A stretch of 59,613 nt of DNA from a virus, in IMG/VR virus record IMGVR_UViG_3300046535_000830, positions 1 to 59,613 of that record; one strand, given 5' to 3'. The notes under the pieces are model-generated. The model was not told where the DNA came from. It did no database searches and saw only the letters and a program-made list of their open reading frames with translations. The position numbers and the translations under genes are program-made. Numbering within the stretch: the stretch's first letter is position 1; every line of letters begins with the position of its first letter. This document shows, one piece after another, positions 25,347-34,800 of this stretch.

Positions 25347-25374
25347 CGGCATGCCCTGAAAGGCAGGCAACAGC

Positions 25375-26865
25375 ATGGATCTCGACCAGATCAGCGAGGA
25401 AACTCTCTCGATCTTCAAGGCCGCGACAAGCGGTATCACCAGCTCCACCGGCATCCTCGGCGTCGACCTCTCGGACCTGATCTCCCTGGTTCCGGTCGTC
25501 ACGCCCCTCGGCGACGAGCTGGCGCGCACCGGACCGAACATGGGCTCGGACATCGCCCAGTGGGAGGCGCTGCTGAACGTCAACAACCAGCAGCCCAACC
25601 CCTCTGTCGCGCTCGACGCCGCCGGCCCGCTGGCGCTCAACCAGCTGATGAAGGTCTCCGCGCCGTACTACCCGCTGGCGATGGGCTACACGGTCACCCG
25701 TGACGCGATCGCCCGGTCCCGCGGCTATGCGGACGCGAAGGCGCGCGGCGTGTTCTCCGCGATCGCCCAGTGGAAGATCGGCCAGGACTGGAAGGCGTAC
25801 GGCGCGCAGAACTTCGCACTCCAGCGCCCGGTCGCCCCGACCGTCACCGACTCGGCCACCGGCGGCTCGATCGCCGCCTCGACCACCGTGCACGTCGGCG
25901 TCGCGGCCCGCACCGGCAGCGGCTACCACTACTGCAACGGCACCGGCACGGCCGGGCAGGGCAACTCGCAGGGCAACGTCGGGCAGGTCACCACCTCCAC
26001 GGTGGCCGCGGCGACGCACAGTGTCTCGGCGTCGACGACCTCCGTGGTCGGCGCGGTCGCCTACGACTGGTTCCAGTCGGCGGACGGCGCGACCTGGTTC
26101 TACTACACGACCACGACCATCCCCAGCGTGACCATGACCTCGGTCATCGTCGCCGCCCAGACGGTGCCGACGGCCACGTTCCCGGGCCTGTCGACCACGA
26201 CCCCGACGTTCAACTCGGCGGCCGACAACGGCTCGGCGGGCGTGAACGAGTTCAACGGCATGCTGGCCACGATCACCGCCGACTACACCACCAACGGCGG
26301 CCCGATCATCCAGCACGGCTCCGGCACCCCCTCGGGCGCGATCATCCAGGACGCGGCGGGCTCCCAGTTCACCGTGTCCGGCGGCGGCATCGCGCAGCTC
26401 GACGCCCTGAACGTCGCCCTGTACAACTCGGTCCAGCTCGGCCCGAGCGTGTACATGGTCAACGCGCAGGAGGCCAACAGCCTCGGCAAGCTGATCCTGA
26501 ACAGCCCCGGCGCGGTCACCTACCTGACGATGAACGACGCGGCGGGCCGTGGCGAGATCGTCGCGGGCGGCCGGATCGGCTCCTACGTCAACCGGCTCAC
26601 CGGCGAGCAGGTGCCGATCAAGCTGTACCCGAACTCGGCGCCCGGCACGCTGGTCGCCCGTCGCGACACGGTCCCGTTCCCGAACGCGGACGTCGGCAAC
26701 GTGTTCGAGATGCGCTGCCTGGACGACATGTACGACTACGTGTACGGCTCCAACCGCTCCAGCGGCGGTCCGCGAGACGACGGCGAAGTCCGCTCCCTGT
26801 CCACCTTCATCAACAAGGCACCGGTCGCGCAGGCTGTCCTGCAGTCGATCGCGCCGACGCCGTAG
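25375..26865 (+). CDS. Major capsid protein with inserted beta-sandwich domain
   Basis: 496 aa with an ATG start (ggcaggcaac upstream). The N-terminal half has HK97-like capsid features of actinophages (LSDLISLVPVVTPLGDELAR, GPLALNQLMKVSAPYYPLAM). A Thr/Ser/Val-rich insertion at about 160-290, with AYDWFQSADGATWFYYTTTT, looks like an Ig-like decoration domain. The capsid fold resumes with GGIAQLDALNVALYNSVQLG and the end TLVARRDTVPFPNADVGNVF. It assembles the icosahedral shell. Hairpins flank the gene on both sides. Confidence 0.75.
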   Translation: MDLDQISEETLSIFKAATSGITSSTGILGVDLSDLISLVPVVTPLGDELARTGPNMGSDIAQWEALLNVNNQQPNPSVALDAAGPLALNQLMKVSAPYYPLAMGYTVTRDAIARSRGYADAKARGVFSAIAQWKIGQDWKAYGAQNFALQRPVAPTVTDSATGGSIAASTTVHVGVAARTGSGYHYCNGTGTAGQGNSQGNVGQVTTSTVAAATHSVSASTTSVVGAVAYDWFQSADGATWFYYTTTTIPSVTMTSVIVAAQTVPTATFPGLSTTTPTFNSAADNGSAGVNEFNGMLATITADYTTNGGPIIQHGSGTPSGAIIQDAAGSQFTVSGGGIAQLDALNVALYNSVQLGPSVYMVNAQEANSLGKLILNSPGAVTYLTMNDAAGRGEIVAGGRIGSYVNRLTGEQVPIKLYPNSAPGTLVARRDTVPFPNADVGNVFEMRCLDDMYDYVYGSNRSSGGPRDDGEVRSLSTFINKAPVAQAVLQSIAPTP

Positions 26866-26873
26866 CCGATCGT

Positions 26874-26903
26874 GCCGCGCCCGGGCTCACCCCCGGGCGC
26901 GGC
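26874..26903 (+). terminator. Perfect 12-bp hairpin after the capsid gene
   Basis: GCCGCGCCCGGG at 26874-26885 pairs exactly with 26892-26903 around a 6-base loop. There is no T-run. It may be a GC-type actinobacterial terminator or a transcript-protecting hairpin, with partial read-through to the connector genes. Confidence 0.55.
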
Positions 26904-26929
26904 GCCCGGACCGAATCTAAGGACCCCTC

Positions 26930-27310
26930 ATGCGCGTGATCTCCAAGTCCAACGCGTCCGGCGTCACCCTCGGCGGCGTCGCGTACGAGCCGGGCCCGGA
27001 CGGCGTGTTCGATTTCCCGGAGCCGGTCGGCGTCGAGCTGACCACGAAGCACGCCTCGATGTGGGTCGCCGAGGCCGCGCATCTGGCGGCCATGAGCGCG
27101 GCCGAGGTCGAGCGGCTGCGCGACCCGAACGCGCTCGTGCCGACCGTGGCTGAACTGCTCGGCCGCGTCGCCGCGCTCGAGGCGAAGCTCACCGGCGGCG
27201 AGCATGCGGCGGCGAGCGAGCCGGACGCGCCGAAGCCGGCGAAGAAGACGGTCGCGAAGAAGACCGCCCCCGCGAAGCCGCAGCAGTCCGGCGACGCCCC
27301 GCCGGCGTGA
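26930..27310 (+). CDS. Head-region structural protein with Lys/Ala tail
   Basis: 126 aa with an ATG start. The N-terminal part RVISKSNASGVTLGGVAYEP is followed by a helix (LVPTVAELLGRVAALEAKL) and a basic Ala/Lys/Pro tail (KKTVAKKTAPAKP). Short proteins of this kind occur directly after capsid genes in actinophages. It may be a minor head or decoration protein; not firmly assigned. Confidence 0.45.
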   Translation: MRVISKSNASGVTLGGVAYEPGPDGVFDFPEPVGVELTTKHASMWVAEAAHLAAMSAAEVERLRDPNALVPTVAELLGRVAALEAKLTGGEHAAASEPDAPKPAKKTVAKKTAPAKPQQSGDAPPA

Positions 27311-27780
27311 TCCTGCTTCCCTACACGCGGCTGCACCCGGCGACCGCGCGCCTGGCCAACTCGTACGCCCCGGGCCACACCCGCGTGCGCCTGGACCCAC
27401 GGGACGACGCCGCCTACTGGCGGCTGCTCGCCCAGGCGTGGGCCGAACCGGGCGACCTGGTCGTCATCGAGCACGACATCGGACTGCGCCCCCTGGTGAT
27501 CGCAGGGTTCAACTCCTGCCGCGAGCCGTGGTGCGGGCATCCGTACGCGATTGGCTCGCTGCAGCTGGTGTGCCTCGGCTGTACGCGGTTCACCGCTGAG
27601 CTGAAGGCGGCCGAGCCGGACCTGCTCGAGGCCGTGGGCCGGGACGGCACGGGCGGGCTGCCCGCGCGCGACTGGCGGCGGCTCGATGTGCGGCTGCTCA
27701 ACGAGCTGAACCGCCGCGGCTACCAGCAGCACCGGCACCTCCCGAGCGTGGCCCATTACCACCGGTATCCGACGACGTAG
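27307..27780 (+). CDS. Hypothetical protein, glycosyltransferase-like
   Basis: 157 aa with a GTG start in a GTGA overlap. The core GDLVVIEHDIGLRPLVIAGF, SCREPWCGHPY, then QLVCLGCTRFTAEL resembles small actinophage proteins related to nucleotide-sugar transferases, where E-x-D/H-D would be the DxD-like metal site. The resemblance is partial and the protein is short for a full GT-A fold. If real, it might glycosylate a virion protein. Confidence 0.4.
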   Translation: MILLPYTRLHPATARLANSYAPGHTRVRLDPRDDAAYWRLLAQAWAEPGDLVVIEHDIGLRPLVIAGFNSCREPWCGHPYAIGSLQLVCLGCTRFTAELKAAEPDLLEAVGRDGTGGLPARDWRRLDVRLLNELNRRGYQQHRHLPSVAHYHRYPTT

Positions 27781-27786
27781 AAGGCG

Positions 27787-28707
27787 GTGGCCGAGGTGAC
27801 GGTGAATCCGGCGATCGCCCCGTACGTCCCGACGTACGCGACCTACACCCCGTACATCAGCCCGGAAGAGTTCCTGACCGCGAACACCGGCGTGGACACC
27901 TCGCAACTGGTGCCGTCCGGGTCGCTGCTGACGGAGGAGCAGGCGCTGCTCGACCTGCTCGCCCGCGCCTCCTCGCAGGCGGACCGGATCTGCCGCAAGC
28001 CGCTCGCCGCGACCGTCGACATCGTCTCCGACGAGTACCGGATCTTCCGGGATCGCACGCTGCGCATCCCGATGCCGTACAAGCCGATCGTGGCCATCAC
28101 CGCGGTCAGCACCGGCTACGCGATCAACGCGCTGACGCCGATGACCGACCTGTCCGGGATCTTCATCAAGTCGAAGGTCGCCCGGATCCCGGTGGCGTCC
28201 GCGACACTGCCGTCGGTCGCGTTCTCCCAGCACCCCCCGGCGCTCGCCGCCGTGGGAAGGCTGTTCGCGCAGGTGACCTACGTGAACGGCTGGATGCATT
28301 CGACGCTCGCGAGCCCCGTGATCGCCGGAGCCGCGTCGATCTCGCCGTTCAACGTCGACGGCGCGGTCCCGGGGCTGCCGTTCACCATCAAGGACGGCGC
28401 GTCTACCGAGAACGCCGTCATCGCCCCCTCGTACGTGTACGGGTCGGCCAGCGTGCCGCTGGTGGCGCCCCTGCAGTACGCGCACGGCGCGGGCACGACC
28501 GTCTCGGCGCTGCCGCCGTTCGTGAAGGACGCGGTCATCGACCTCGCGAAGTCGCTCGCGAAGGCCAAGGGCTCCAAGGCGGTCGTGATGGGCGCGATCA
28601 ACGGGCAGAAGATCACGGCGCCGAAGACGCAGACGACCGAGCCTGGCGGCGACGCGGACCTGGCGCGCGCCACGGCGACGCTGCTGACCCTAAGGCGGTC
28701 GCGGTGA
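27787..28707 (+). CDS. Head-tail connector (adaptor) protein
   Basis: 306 aa with a GTG start. An N-terminal helical part EEQALLDLLARASSQADRIC is followed by a beta-rich body (LRIPMPYKPIVAITAVSTGY, FAQVTYVNGWMHSTLASPVI) and a C-terminal helix (FVKDAVIDLAKSLAKAKGSK). This order of helix bundle, strands and helix is that of phage head-completion adaptors of the gp6/gp15 type. Position after capsid genes agrees. Confidence 0.55.
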   Translation: MAEVTVNPAIAPYVPTYATYTPYISPEEFLTANTGVDTSQLVPSGSLLTEEQALLDLLARASSQADRICRKPLAATVDIVSDEYRIFRDRTLRIPMPYKPIVAITAVSTGYAINALTPMTDLSGIFIKSKVARIPVASATLPSVAFSQHPPALAAVGRLFAQVTYVNGWMHSTLASPVIAGAASISPFNVDGAVPGLPFTIKDGASTENAVIAPSYVYGSASVPLVAPLQYAHGAGTTVSALPPFVKDAVIDLAKSLAKAKGSKAVVMGAINGQKITAPKTQTTEPGGDADLARATATLLTLRRSR

Positions 28708-29285
28708 GCCTCAAGACGGTGCGCGGCGCGATCGCCGCCTACCTCACCGCCGGGATCGGCACCAGCGGCCCGCTGCCGGGGCTGAACAAGGTCTACCGGG
28801 CGCAGCCCACCTTCATCGACCCGACGAAGTGGTGGATCCTGCCGCCGGAGCTCGGCGCCGGGACCGTCGGCTTCCTGCACCTGGCGAAGTCGGACGAGGA
28901 CCGGATCGCGTACCCCGCGGTCGACGGCGCGAAGTTGGTCGAGTACGTGGTCGCGCTCGTGCTGATCGGCCGCTACCAGATCCCGTCGGCGAGCCAAGCC
29001 GTCGCCTATGAGGGCGACGAGTGGGTGGACGCGCAGGACGAGACCATCGAGGCGATCAAGGCCTGGATCCGCAAGGACCCGTGCCTCGGCACGGCCCAGA
29101 CCACCCAGGGCACCGGGGCGCCCGGTGTCATCTACGGCCAGTACCCGGGCGTGATCTGGGAGGCGGGCCAGACGCAGGGCGACCTGTCGATGAACGCCGA
29201 TCCGCCGATCCGCGACGAGGACGGCGGCGAGGTCCTCACGTTCCAGGTGCTCGAGTTCCACGTCACCGAGGCCATCACCGCCTGA
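28704..29285 (+). CDS. Head closure or tail terminator-like protein
   Basis: 193 aa with a GTG start overlapping the previous gene by 4 bp. It begins with a helix (KTVRGAIAAYLTAGI), has strands with AKLVEYVVALVLIGRYQI, and an acidic helix (EWVDAQDETIEAIKAWIRKD). Size, fold pattern and position before the tail tube fit a neck protein or tail terminator. The exact role cannot be decided from sequence. Confidence 0.5.
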   Translation: MSLKTVRGAIAAYLTAGIGTSGPLPGLNKVYRAQPTFIDPTKWWILPPELGAGTVGFLHLAKSDEDRIAYPAVDGAKLVEYVVALVLIGRYQIPSASQAVAYEGDEWVDAQDETIEAIKAWIRKDPCLGTAQTTQGTGAPGVIYGQYPGVIWEAGQTQGDLSMNADPPIRDEDGGEVLTFQVLEFHVTEAITA

Positions 29286-29363
29286 CCTGACCTTTCCTTC
29301 CGGCCTGCCGCGCTCGCGGTGCGGCCGTATCAGCCTGCCCGCACACCCTCCCGGGAGCCATGC

Positions 29364-29714
29364 ATGGCCGCATCGAGCACGAAGACACCCCCAGAGCCCG
29401 CACCGGACGAGACCTCGCCCGCGGACGCCGCACCGGCCCCGGATTCGGCGCCCGCCAAGCAGGTCATCGCCGAGTACCTCGACGAGACGCCGCGCACCTA
29501 CCTGTGGCCGGACGGCCCGCAGACCGCCGAGCGCGGCGACGTGTGCGCGCTGCCGGACGGCTGGGCGAACGACGGCCGCTGGCGCCCGTTCAAGGGCATC
29601 GTCACGCGGCTGCGCGACAACCACCCGGACCAGGCCGCCAAGACCTCCGAGCGGCAGGCCGAGGCCCGCCGCAAGGCCCACCAGCAGGCCGCGGGCGCGG
29701 CCGGTCAGGAGTAA
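29364..29714 (+). CDS. Hypothetical structural-region protein
   Basis: 116 aa from an ATG at 29364 with cgggag upstream. The N-terminal 35 residues are a Pro/Ala/Asp-rich disordered tail. The core VIAEYLDETPRTYLWPDGPQ and GDVCALPDGWANDGRWRPF is a compact beta part. The C-terminus is a charged helix. Related small proteins precede the tail-tube gene in several actinophages; role unknown. Confidence 0.45.
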   Translation: MAASSTKTPPEPAPDETSPADAAPAPDSAPAKQVIAEYLDETPRTYLWPDGPQTAERGDVCALPDGWANDGRWRPFKGIVTRLRDNHPDQAAKTSERQAEARRKAHQQAAGAAGQE

Positions 29715-29717
29715 CCG

Positions 29718-30749
29718 ATGGCCGCACCTGTCGTCTACCCGGTCGCACCACAGTTCGGCGGCATCGCCAAGGAAGTGGTCACCACCCCCGGTACCGCCGT
29801 CGCCATGACGAACACGCTCAACGTCGACATGCTCAAGTGGGAGGACAAGCCGGTCTGGCTGGAGGACAAGGCCTACCGGGGCGTCATGGGCAACGACGTC
29901 TTCAACGAAATCGAAGGCGTCGAGTACTGCGACATCTCCTCGATCGGCGGCCCCGTCTACGTCGACGTACTGCCGTTCCTGCTCGGCAACATCATGGGCG
30001 ACATGGTCGAGACCGGGACCGCAGCGCCGTACACGCACAAGGCGTGCCTGCTCAACCCGACCTCGGGAGCGCCGACCGCGCAGCCGACCACGCACACCCT
30101 CACCGCGTACTACGGTCCGACCGCGTCCGTCGGCGCGCGCGTGTTCTCCTACTTCTGCCTCAGTCAGCTGGTGCTGACGTGGGACAACGCGACGAAGATG
30201 CTGACCTGGTCCGGGAAGGGCAACTCGTTCGCGTCCGCGCCGGCGGCAGCGCGCCCGACGGCGTCCCCGTCGGCGATCAAGCCGTTCGCGGGCTGGCAGT
30301 CGCAGTTCGCAGTCGGCGGCGTCAACCCCGCCGCGTCGGTGAAGAACCTCGAGACGTTCACCCTCACCCTCACCCGTGAGCTGGAGAACGAGTTCACCGG
30401 CAACAACGTCCAGACCCCGCTCGCGATCGCCCGCGGCGCCCTGTCGGCGGCCTGGTCGGCGGACTTCCTCGCGCAGGACGAGGCGTACCTGACCGACATG
30501 CTGTCCAACACGCAGCCGCAGATCCAGGCCCTGTTCACCACCGGCACCGGCCCCACCTTGCAGGCGGTGCAGATCGACATGCAGCAGGCGGCGTTCACCA
30601 AGGCCGCGCCCGACATGAGCAAGAAGATGGTCCGCTGGTCCACCGGCGGCAAGGGCGTCTTCAACTCGACCAACGTCGGCACCTCCGCGGGCCTCGGCCC
30701 GGCGACGGTGTCCGTCACCAACGCGGTGACCTCGGGCACGTACGTCTAG
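29718..30749 (+). CDS. Major tail tube protein
   Basis: 343 aa with an ATG start. The beginning QFGGIAKEVVTTPGTAVAMT, then MLKWEDKPVWLEDKAYRG and a series of beta strands (TFTLTLTRELENEF, LQAVQIDMQQAAFTKAAPDM) is the pattern of actinophage siphovirus tail-tube proteins. It is placed directly before the chaperone frameshift pair, the universal siphophage order. It forms hexameric rings of the non-contractile tail. Confidence 0.7.
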   Translation: MAAPVVYPVAPQFGGIAKEVVTTPGTAVAMTNTLNVDMLKWEDKPVWLEDKAYRGVMGNDVFNEIEGVEYCDISSIGGPVYVDVLPFLLGNIMGDMVETGTAAPYTHKACLLNPTSGAPTAQPTTHTLTAYYGPTASVGARVFSYFCLSQLVLTWDNATKMLTWSGKGNSFASAPAAARPTASPSAIKPFAGWQSQFAVGGVNPAASVKNLETFTLTLTRELENEFTGNNVQTPLAIARGALSAAWSADFLAQDEAYLTDMLSNTQPQIQALFTTGTGPTLQAVQIDMQQAAFTKAAPDMSKKMVRWSTGGKGVFNSTNVGTSAGLGPATVSVTNAVTSGTYV

Positions 30750-30784
30750 ATCATCAGAGCACTACAACGCAGACTGGGAGCACC

Positions 30785-31270
30785 ATGTCCATCACCGACG
30801 AGGCGCCGCGGGATCCCGCGGCGCCGGTCAGGAAGACCCTCCCCTCCGGGAAGGTCGTCGAGATCCGCTCGCACCGCACCCTGCTGGGCGCCGAGATCGC
30901 CACCGCAATGGCGTCCCAGCCGGGCAGCACGTGGATGGCGAACAGCGTTGCCATGCGCAACACCCTCCTCACCATGCTGGCGACCGAGGTCGAACCCGGC
31001 GGGGCCGGGACGCCGATGCTCGCCGCAGCCCCCGCGCCGGACGGCACGCTCGAGGCGGCGCAGGCGTTCGAGGCGGCGCACAAGGCGGTCCTCGCCCAGC
31101 GCGCCGACGACTACCGCAGCCTCTACAGCCTGGTCGAGGAGGCCATGAAGCTCGCCCTCGGCCTGTCGGTCATCATCGACCACGACGAGTACGAAGACCC
31201 AAAAGCCCCTACAGCGGATGGCTCCGCGCCCGAGCCCGGTTCCGGGGACGTCGACCAGCCGAACGCCTAG
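30785..31270 (+). CDS. Tail assembly chaperone, short form (G-like)
   Basis: 161 aa with an ATG start and tgggag upstream. An N-terminal beta part (VRKTLPSGKVVEIRSHRTLL) is followed by helices and an acidic end. The slippery heptamer CCCAAAA at 31198-31204 lets a fraction of ribosomes move to the -1 frame and make the longer form. Both forms hold the tape measure during tail-tube polymerisation. Confidence 0.75.
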   Translation: MSITDEAPRDPAAPVRKTLPSGKVVEIRSHRTLLGAEIATAMASQPGSTWMANSVAMRNTLLTMLATEVEPGGAGTPMLAAAPAPDGTLEAAQAFEAAHKAVLAQRADDYRSLYSLVEEAMKLALGLSVIIDHDEYEDPKAPTADGSAPEPGSGDVDQPNA

Positions 31271-31422
31271 GCACCGACTGGGAGGACGCGGCCGACTACG
31301 CCTGGTTCGCGTTCCAGTTCCAATGGACCCCCCGGCAGGTCGACGAGCTGCCGCACTGGCTGCGCGTGCGCTACCGGAAGTTCGCAACCGAGTGGGGCAA
31401 GTGGCAGCGCGGCGAGGAGTAG
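30785..31422 (+). CDS. Tail assembly chaperone, frameshifted long form (GT-like)
   Basis: About 212 aa: 140 codons in the first frame to the AAA ending at 31204, then 72 residues in the -1 frame (next codon AGC at 31204-31206) to the stop at 31420-31422. The extension has DAADYAWFAFQFQWTPRQVD, PHWLRVRYRKFATEW, a real-looking protein sequence with no independent good start. The slip site C CCA AAA fits X XXY YYZ. This is the conserved G/GT strategy of siphophages. Confidence 0.7.
31198..31204 (+). promoter_or_regulatory. -1 programmed ribosomal frameshift heptamer CCCAAAA
   Basis: The heptamer is positioned as C CCA AAA in the zero frame of the chaperone gene. Sliding back by one base gives CCC AAA and joins the ORF that ends at 31422. 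Confidence 0.75.
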
Positions 31423-31431
31423 GGGGCGTCC

Positions 31432-31848
31432 GTGGCCGTCGAGTTCGCCTCCACTCTCAACTCGCTGTCCGCCCTCGTCGAGCGGGTGCGGGCCCAGGTC
31501 GCCGACGGCGTCCAGGAGGGCGCGGAGGTTCTCAAGGAACAGGTCCAGGAGAACCTGTCCGCCTCGCACTACCCGCCCGTCAGCGAGCCGGGCACACCGC
31601 CCGCGTACCGCACGGGATACCTGCACGACTCGGTCTTCACGATGTACGCCCCGACCGAGACCGGCGCGTACGGCGAGGTGTGGCCGTCCACGGTGTACGC
31701 CCGGATCCACGAACTCTCGGGCTGGGCCGGACGCGGGCACCGCAGCTTCCTGCCTAAGCGTCCGTACGTCGAACCGGCGCGCGACGAGCAGGCCGACCAC
31801 ATCCGGCAGATCATCGCGGCGCGCGTCGCCCAGGCGCTCGGAGGCTGA
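31432..31848 (+). CDS. HK97 gp10-like neck or tail-completion protein
   Basis: 138 aa with a GTG start. It has a long helix (LVERVRAQVADGVQEGAEVL), then SASHYPPVSEPGTPPAYRTG, HELSGWAGRGHRSFLPKRPY and a C-terminal helix. The PPxxEPGxPP...YRTGxLxxS pattern is that of gp10-like proteins. Such genes usually lie before the tail tube; here it follows the chaperones, a shuffled position. Confidence 0.6.
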   Translation: MAVEFASTLNSLSALVERVRAQVADGVQEGAEVLKEQVQENLSASHYPPVSEPGTPPAYRTGYLHDSVFTMYAPTETGAYGEVWPSTVYARIHELSGWAGRGHRSFLPKRPYVEPARDEQADHIRQIIAARVAQALGG

Positions 31849-31849
31849 C

Positions 31850-34800
31850 ATGTCCGGTGAGCAGCTCCCCCCAGTCGTCGTAACGATCACCGGTGACGAC
31901 GCCGAGTTCCTGGACATGCTCGACCGGGACGTCGCCTCGCTCCAAGCCGCCGCCGGGGAGATCGACGCCCTGCTCGCCGGGCTCGACCTCGGCGCGGCCC
32001 TGGCCGACTCCCTGTCGACCGCGAACCTCGGTTCGCTCAACACCGACCAGATCGCGCAAGGCCTGACCGAGGGCGCGGCCGGGATCGGCGACGCCATGGG
32101 CGCCGACATCGCGCACGGCCTGGAGACCTCCCTCGGCGGCGCGGGCACGCTCGCGGGCGACGAGATCGGCCAGGCGATCGTCGAGGGCGCGGTCGGCGCC
32201 GGCGACACGCTCGCCGCGCAGCTCGCCAGCGAACTGCAGTCCGGCGCGGAGCGGGCGGGCGGGGCGGCCGGGGAGATCCTGGCCGAATCGATCGTCGGCC
32301 CGGTCTCGCTGGCGGGTAGCGATATCTCGCAGATCCTCAGTCAAGGGCTGAGCGCGGGCCTGCCGGAGATCGACGCGCAGGTTTCCGCGCTGATGCGGCA
32401 GCTTCCCGCGGTCATCGAACCGGATGCCGTCTACGCCGGGCTGATGATCGGCGGGGGGCTCGCCGCGGCGGCCGGGGTGGCCGCTTCCGGGCTTGGCGGC
32501 CAGGTTGCGCAGAGTTTCGCCGAGGCCGTGGCCTCCCCGCTCGAAACCGCGATGACCGAAGCCGGGATGGCCGCGGCCGACGCTCTCGCGGCGGGGATGG
32601 AAAGCGCCGGGACTGCAGTCGAGGCAGCCGCATCCAGCCTCGCCGCCGACTTCACCGCCACCGTCGAAGCCGACACCGCCGCCGGATCCGAGCAGGCCGG
32701 GAGGGTGGCGGGCGCCGCATACGCCCAAGGCTGGGGCTATGCGGCGCTCTCTGGCGTCGACCTGATCGAACAGGGCATCGGCACCATCGGCATTCCGATG
32801 CCGGGCAGTGCCGCCGCGGCCCAGGCGGCTCAGGCGGCGCTCGCCGCAGCGGCCCAGCGGGAGGCCGAAGAGATCGCCGCGGCCATGGTGCAGGATGAGC
32901 AGTTCCTGCAGCAGGGCATCGACAACTTCCTGACCCTCGGCGGCCAGGGTCTCGACGAGTGGCTCAATCAGGTCCAGCTCGCGAGCGAGACGGCCAAAGA
33001 CGCGTTCATCAGCGTGTACGAGGCCGTCAATGCTCAACTCGAGGCGACCACGGCCCTGACCGACGAGCAGGCCGCCGCGCTCGACCTGATGTACTACCGG
33101 GCGCGCACGGAGATGGACGCGCTGCAAACCGAGGCTCTCGCGTTCAACCAGTCGGTGGATGCCGCGGCGAACGGCACGCACGGATTCGCCCCCACGCAGG
33201 GCATCGACCTGGTTGAAGCCGGGATCGGGACGTCGGGGCGCGAACTGGGGGGGCTGGCCTCGGGCGCGGAGGAGGCTACCGCCGCAGTCAAGGACACCAC
33301 CTCCGCGTTCGGCGGCATGGCCTCGATGATGTACGGGCCGTGGGGCATGGCCGCGTTCGCGGCGATGTCGATCCTGCCGATGCTCTCCGGGATGTTCAAT
33401 TCGACCTCGGTCTCGGCCGCGGACTTCACCCAGGTTCTCCAGCAGGACTCCGGCGCGGTGGGCGACAACACCGCCGCGACGATCCAGTCCACGCTCGCGA
33501 AGACGGACCTGTCGGCGATCTCCGGGCAGCTCGGCATCTCCCAGGCCACCCTGATCGAGTACGCGGCCGGGGAGTCGCAGGCGCAGCAGACGGTGACCGC
33601 GGCCTACCAGCAGAAGCAGCAGGCCCTGTCGACCACCACCGACAGCGAGCAGATCCACTCCAAGGCGCAGCTCGAGGGCGCGTCGGCGGCGCAGGTGCAG
33701 TCGCAGAACCTCCAGGGCCAGAAGGCGGCGCTCGACCAGGTCACGGCGGCCGTGCAGCAGGCGATCGTGGCGGACCAGGCGCAGTCGGACGCGCTGCTCG
33801 CGGCGGAGCAGACCACGCAGATCTACGACGCGGCGGTCAAGGCCCTGGGCTCGTCGATGCTGCTGCAGGTCCAGCAGACGAAGATGAGCAACCAGGCGAC
33901 CGCCGAGTACGGGTCGCAGATCCTGTTCGCCGAGTCGTCGACTTCCTATATGACCGCGGCGATGCAGGCTGCCGTGGCCGCGAACCGCGAGTCGGCCCTG
34001 ACCAGCGCGTACGCGTCGGTGGCGCTGCTCGGCCTGGGCACGTCCCAGACGGAGCTGAATGCGCAGCTCGCGGCCGGGGAAACGATGTACACCGAGGCGC
34101 AGTCGGGCGCCCAGGCATACAACACGGCGCTGACCTCGCTGAACGGCACGGTGAACACGCTGCTCGGGGCCGAGGCCAGCTTCACCACGACGCTGTCCGG
34201 CCTGACGACGACAGTGAAGGCCAACGGCGACTCGCTGGACGTGAACACCGCCAAGGGTGCCGCGAACATCACCGCGATCACCGGGATCGCCACCTCCGCG
34301 CAGGCCGCCGCGGTCGCCGTGTACCAGAACGACGTCGCCACCGGCAACGCCTCCAAGGCCTATCAAGACGCGACGACCACGCTGCAGCACGAGAAGCAGG
34401 CGTTCATCGACGCCGGGGAAAAGGCCGGGCTGAACAAGCAGGCGGTGCAGCAGCTCGCCGACGAGCTGTTCAAGCTCCCGCCGTCCGTGTCGACCACGAT
34501 CCACGTCGACACCTCCGCCGCGACGAACAACCTCGACAACCTTTACAGCCTGATCGACCAGTTGCAGGGCGCGGGCTCGACGCTCGCGAACAGCCTGGAC
34601 GTCACGGCCGCGAAGCAGCAGTCGAAGCTCTCCGGCGCCCGCGCGTCCGGCGGCCCGGTCGAGGAAGGGCACATCTACCGGGTCAACGAGTCCGGCGAGG
34701 AGGGCTTCTTCACCGCTCCGGCGAACGGCTACATCATCCCGCACGAGCAGTTCGCGGCGATCGGCTCGGGCGTCGGTGCGGCCGTCTCGTCGTCGGGGTT

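Noticed and set aside
31811-34744. A 977-codon minus-strand frame opposite the tape measure
   Set aside because: It has leucine/arginine/glycine repeats without motifs and mirrors the tape-measure codons.
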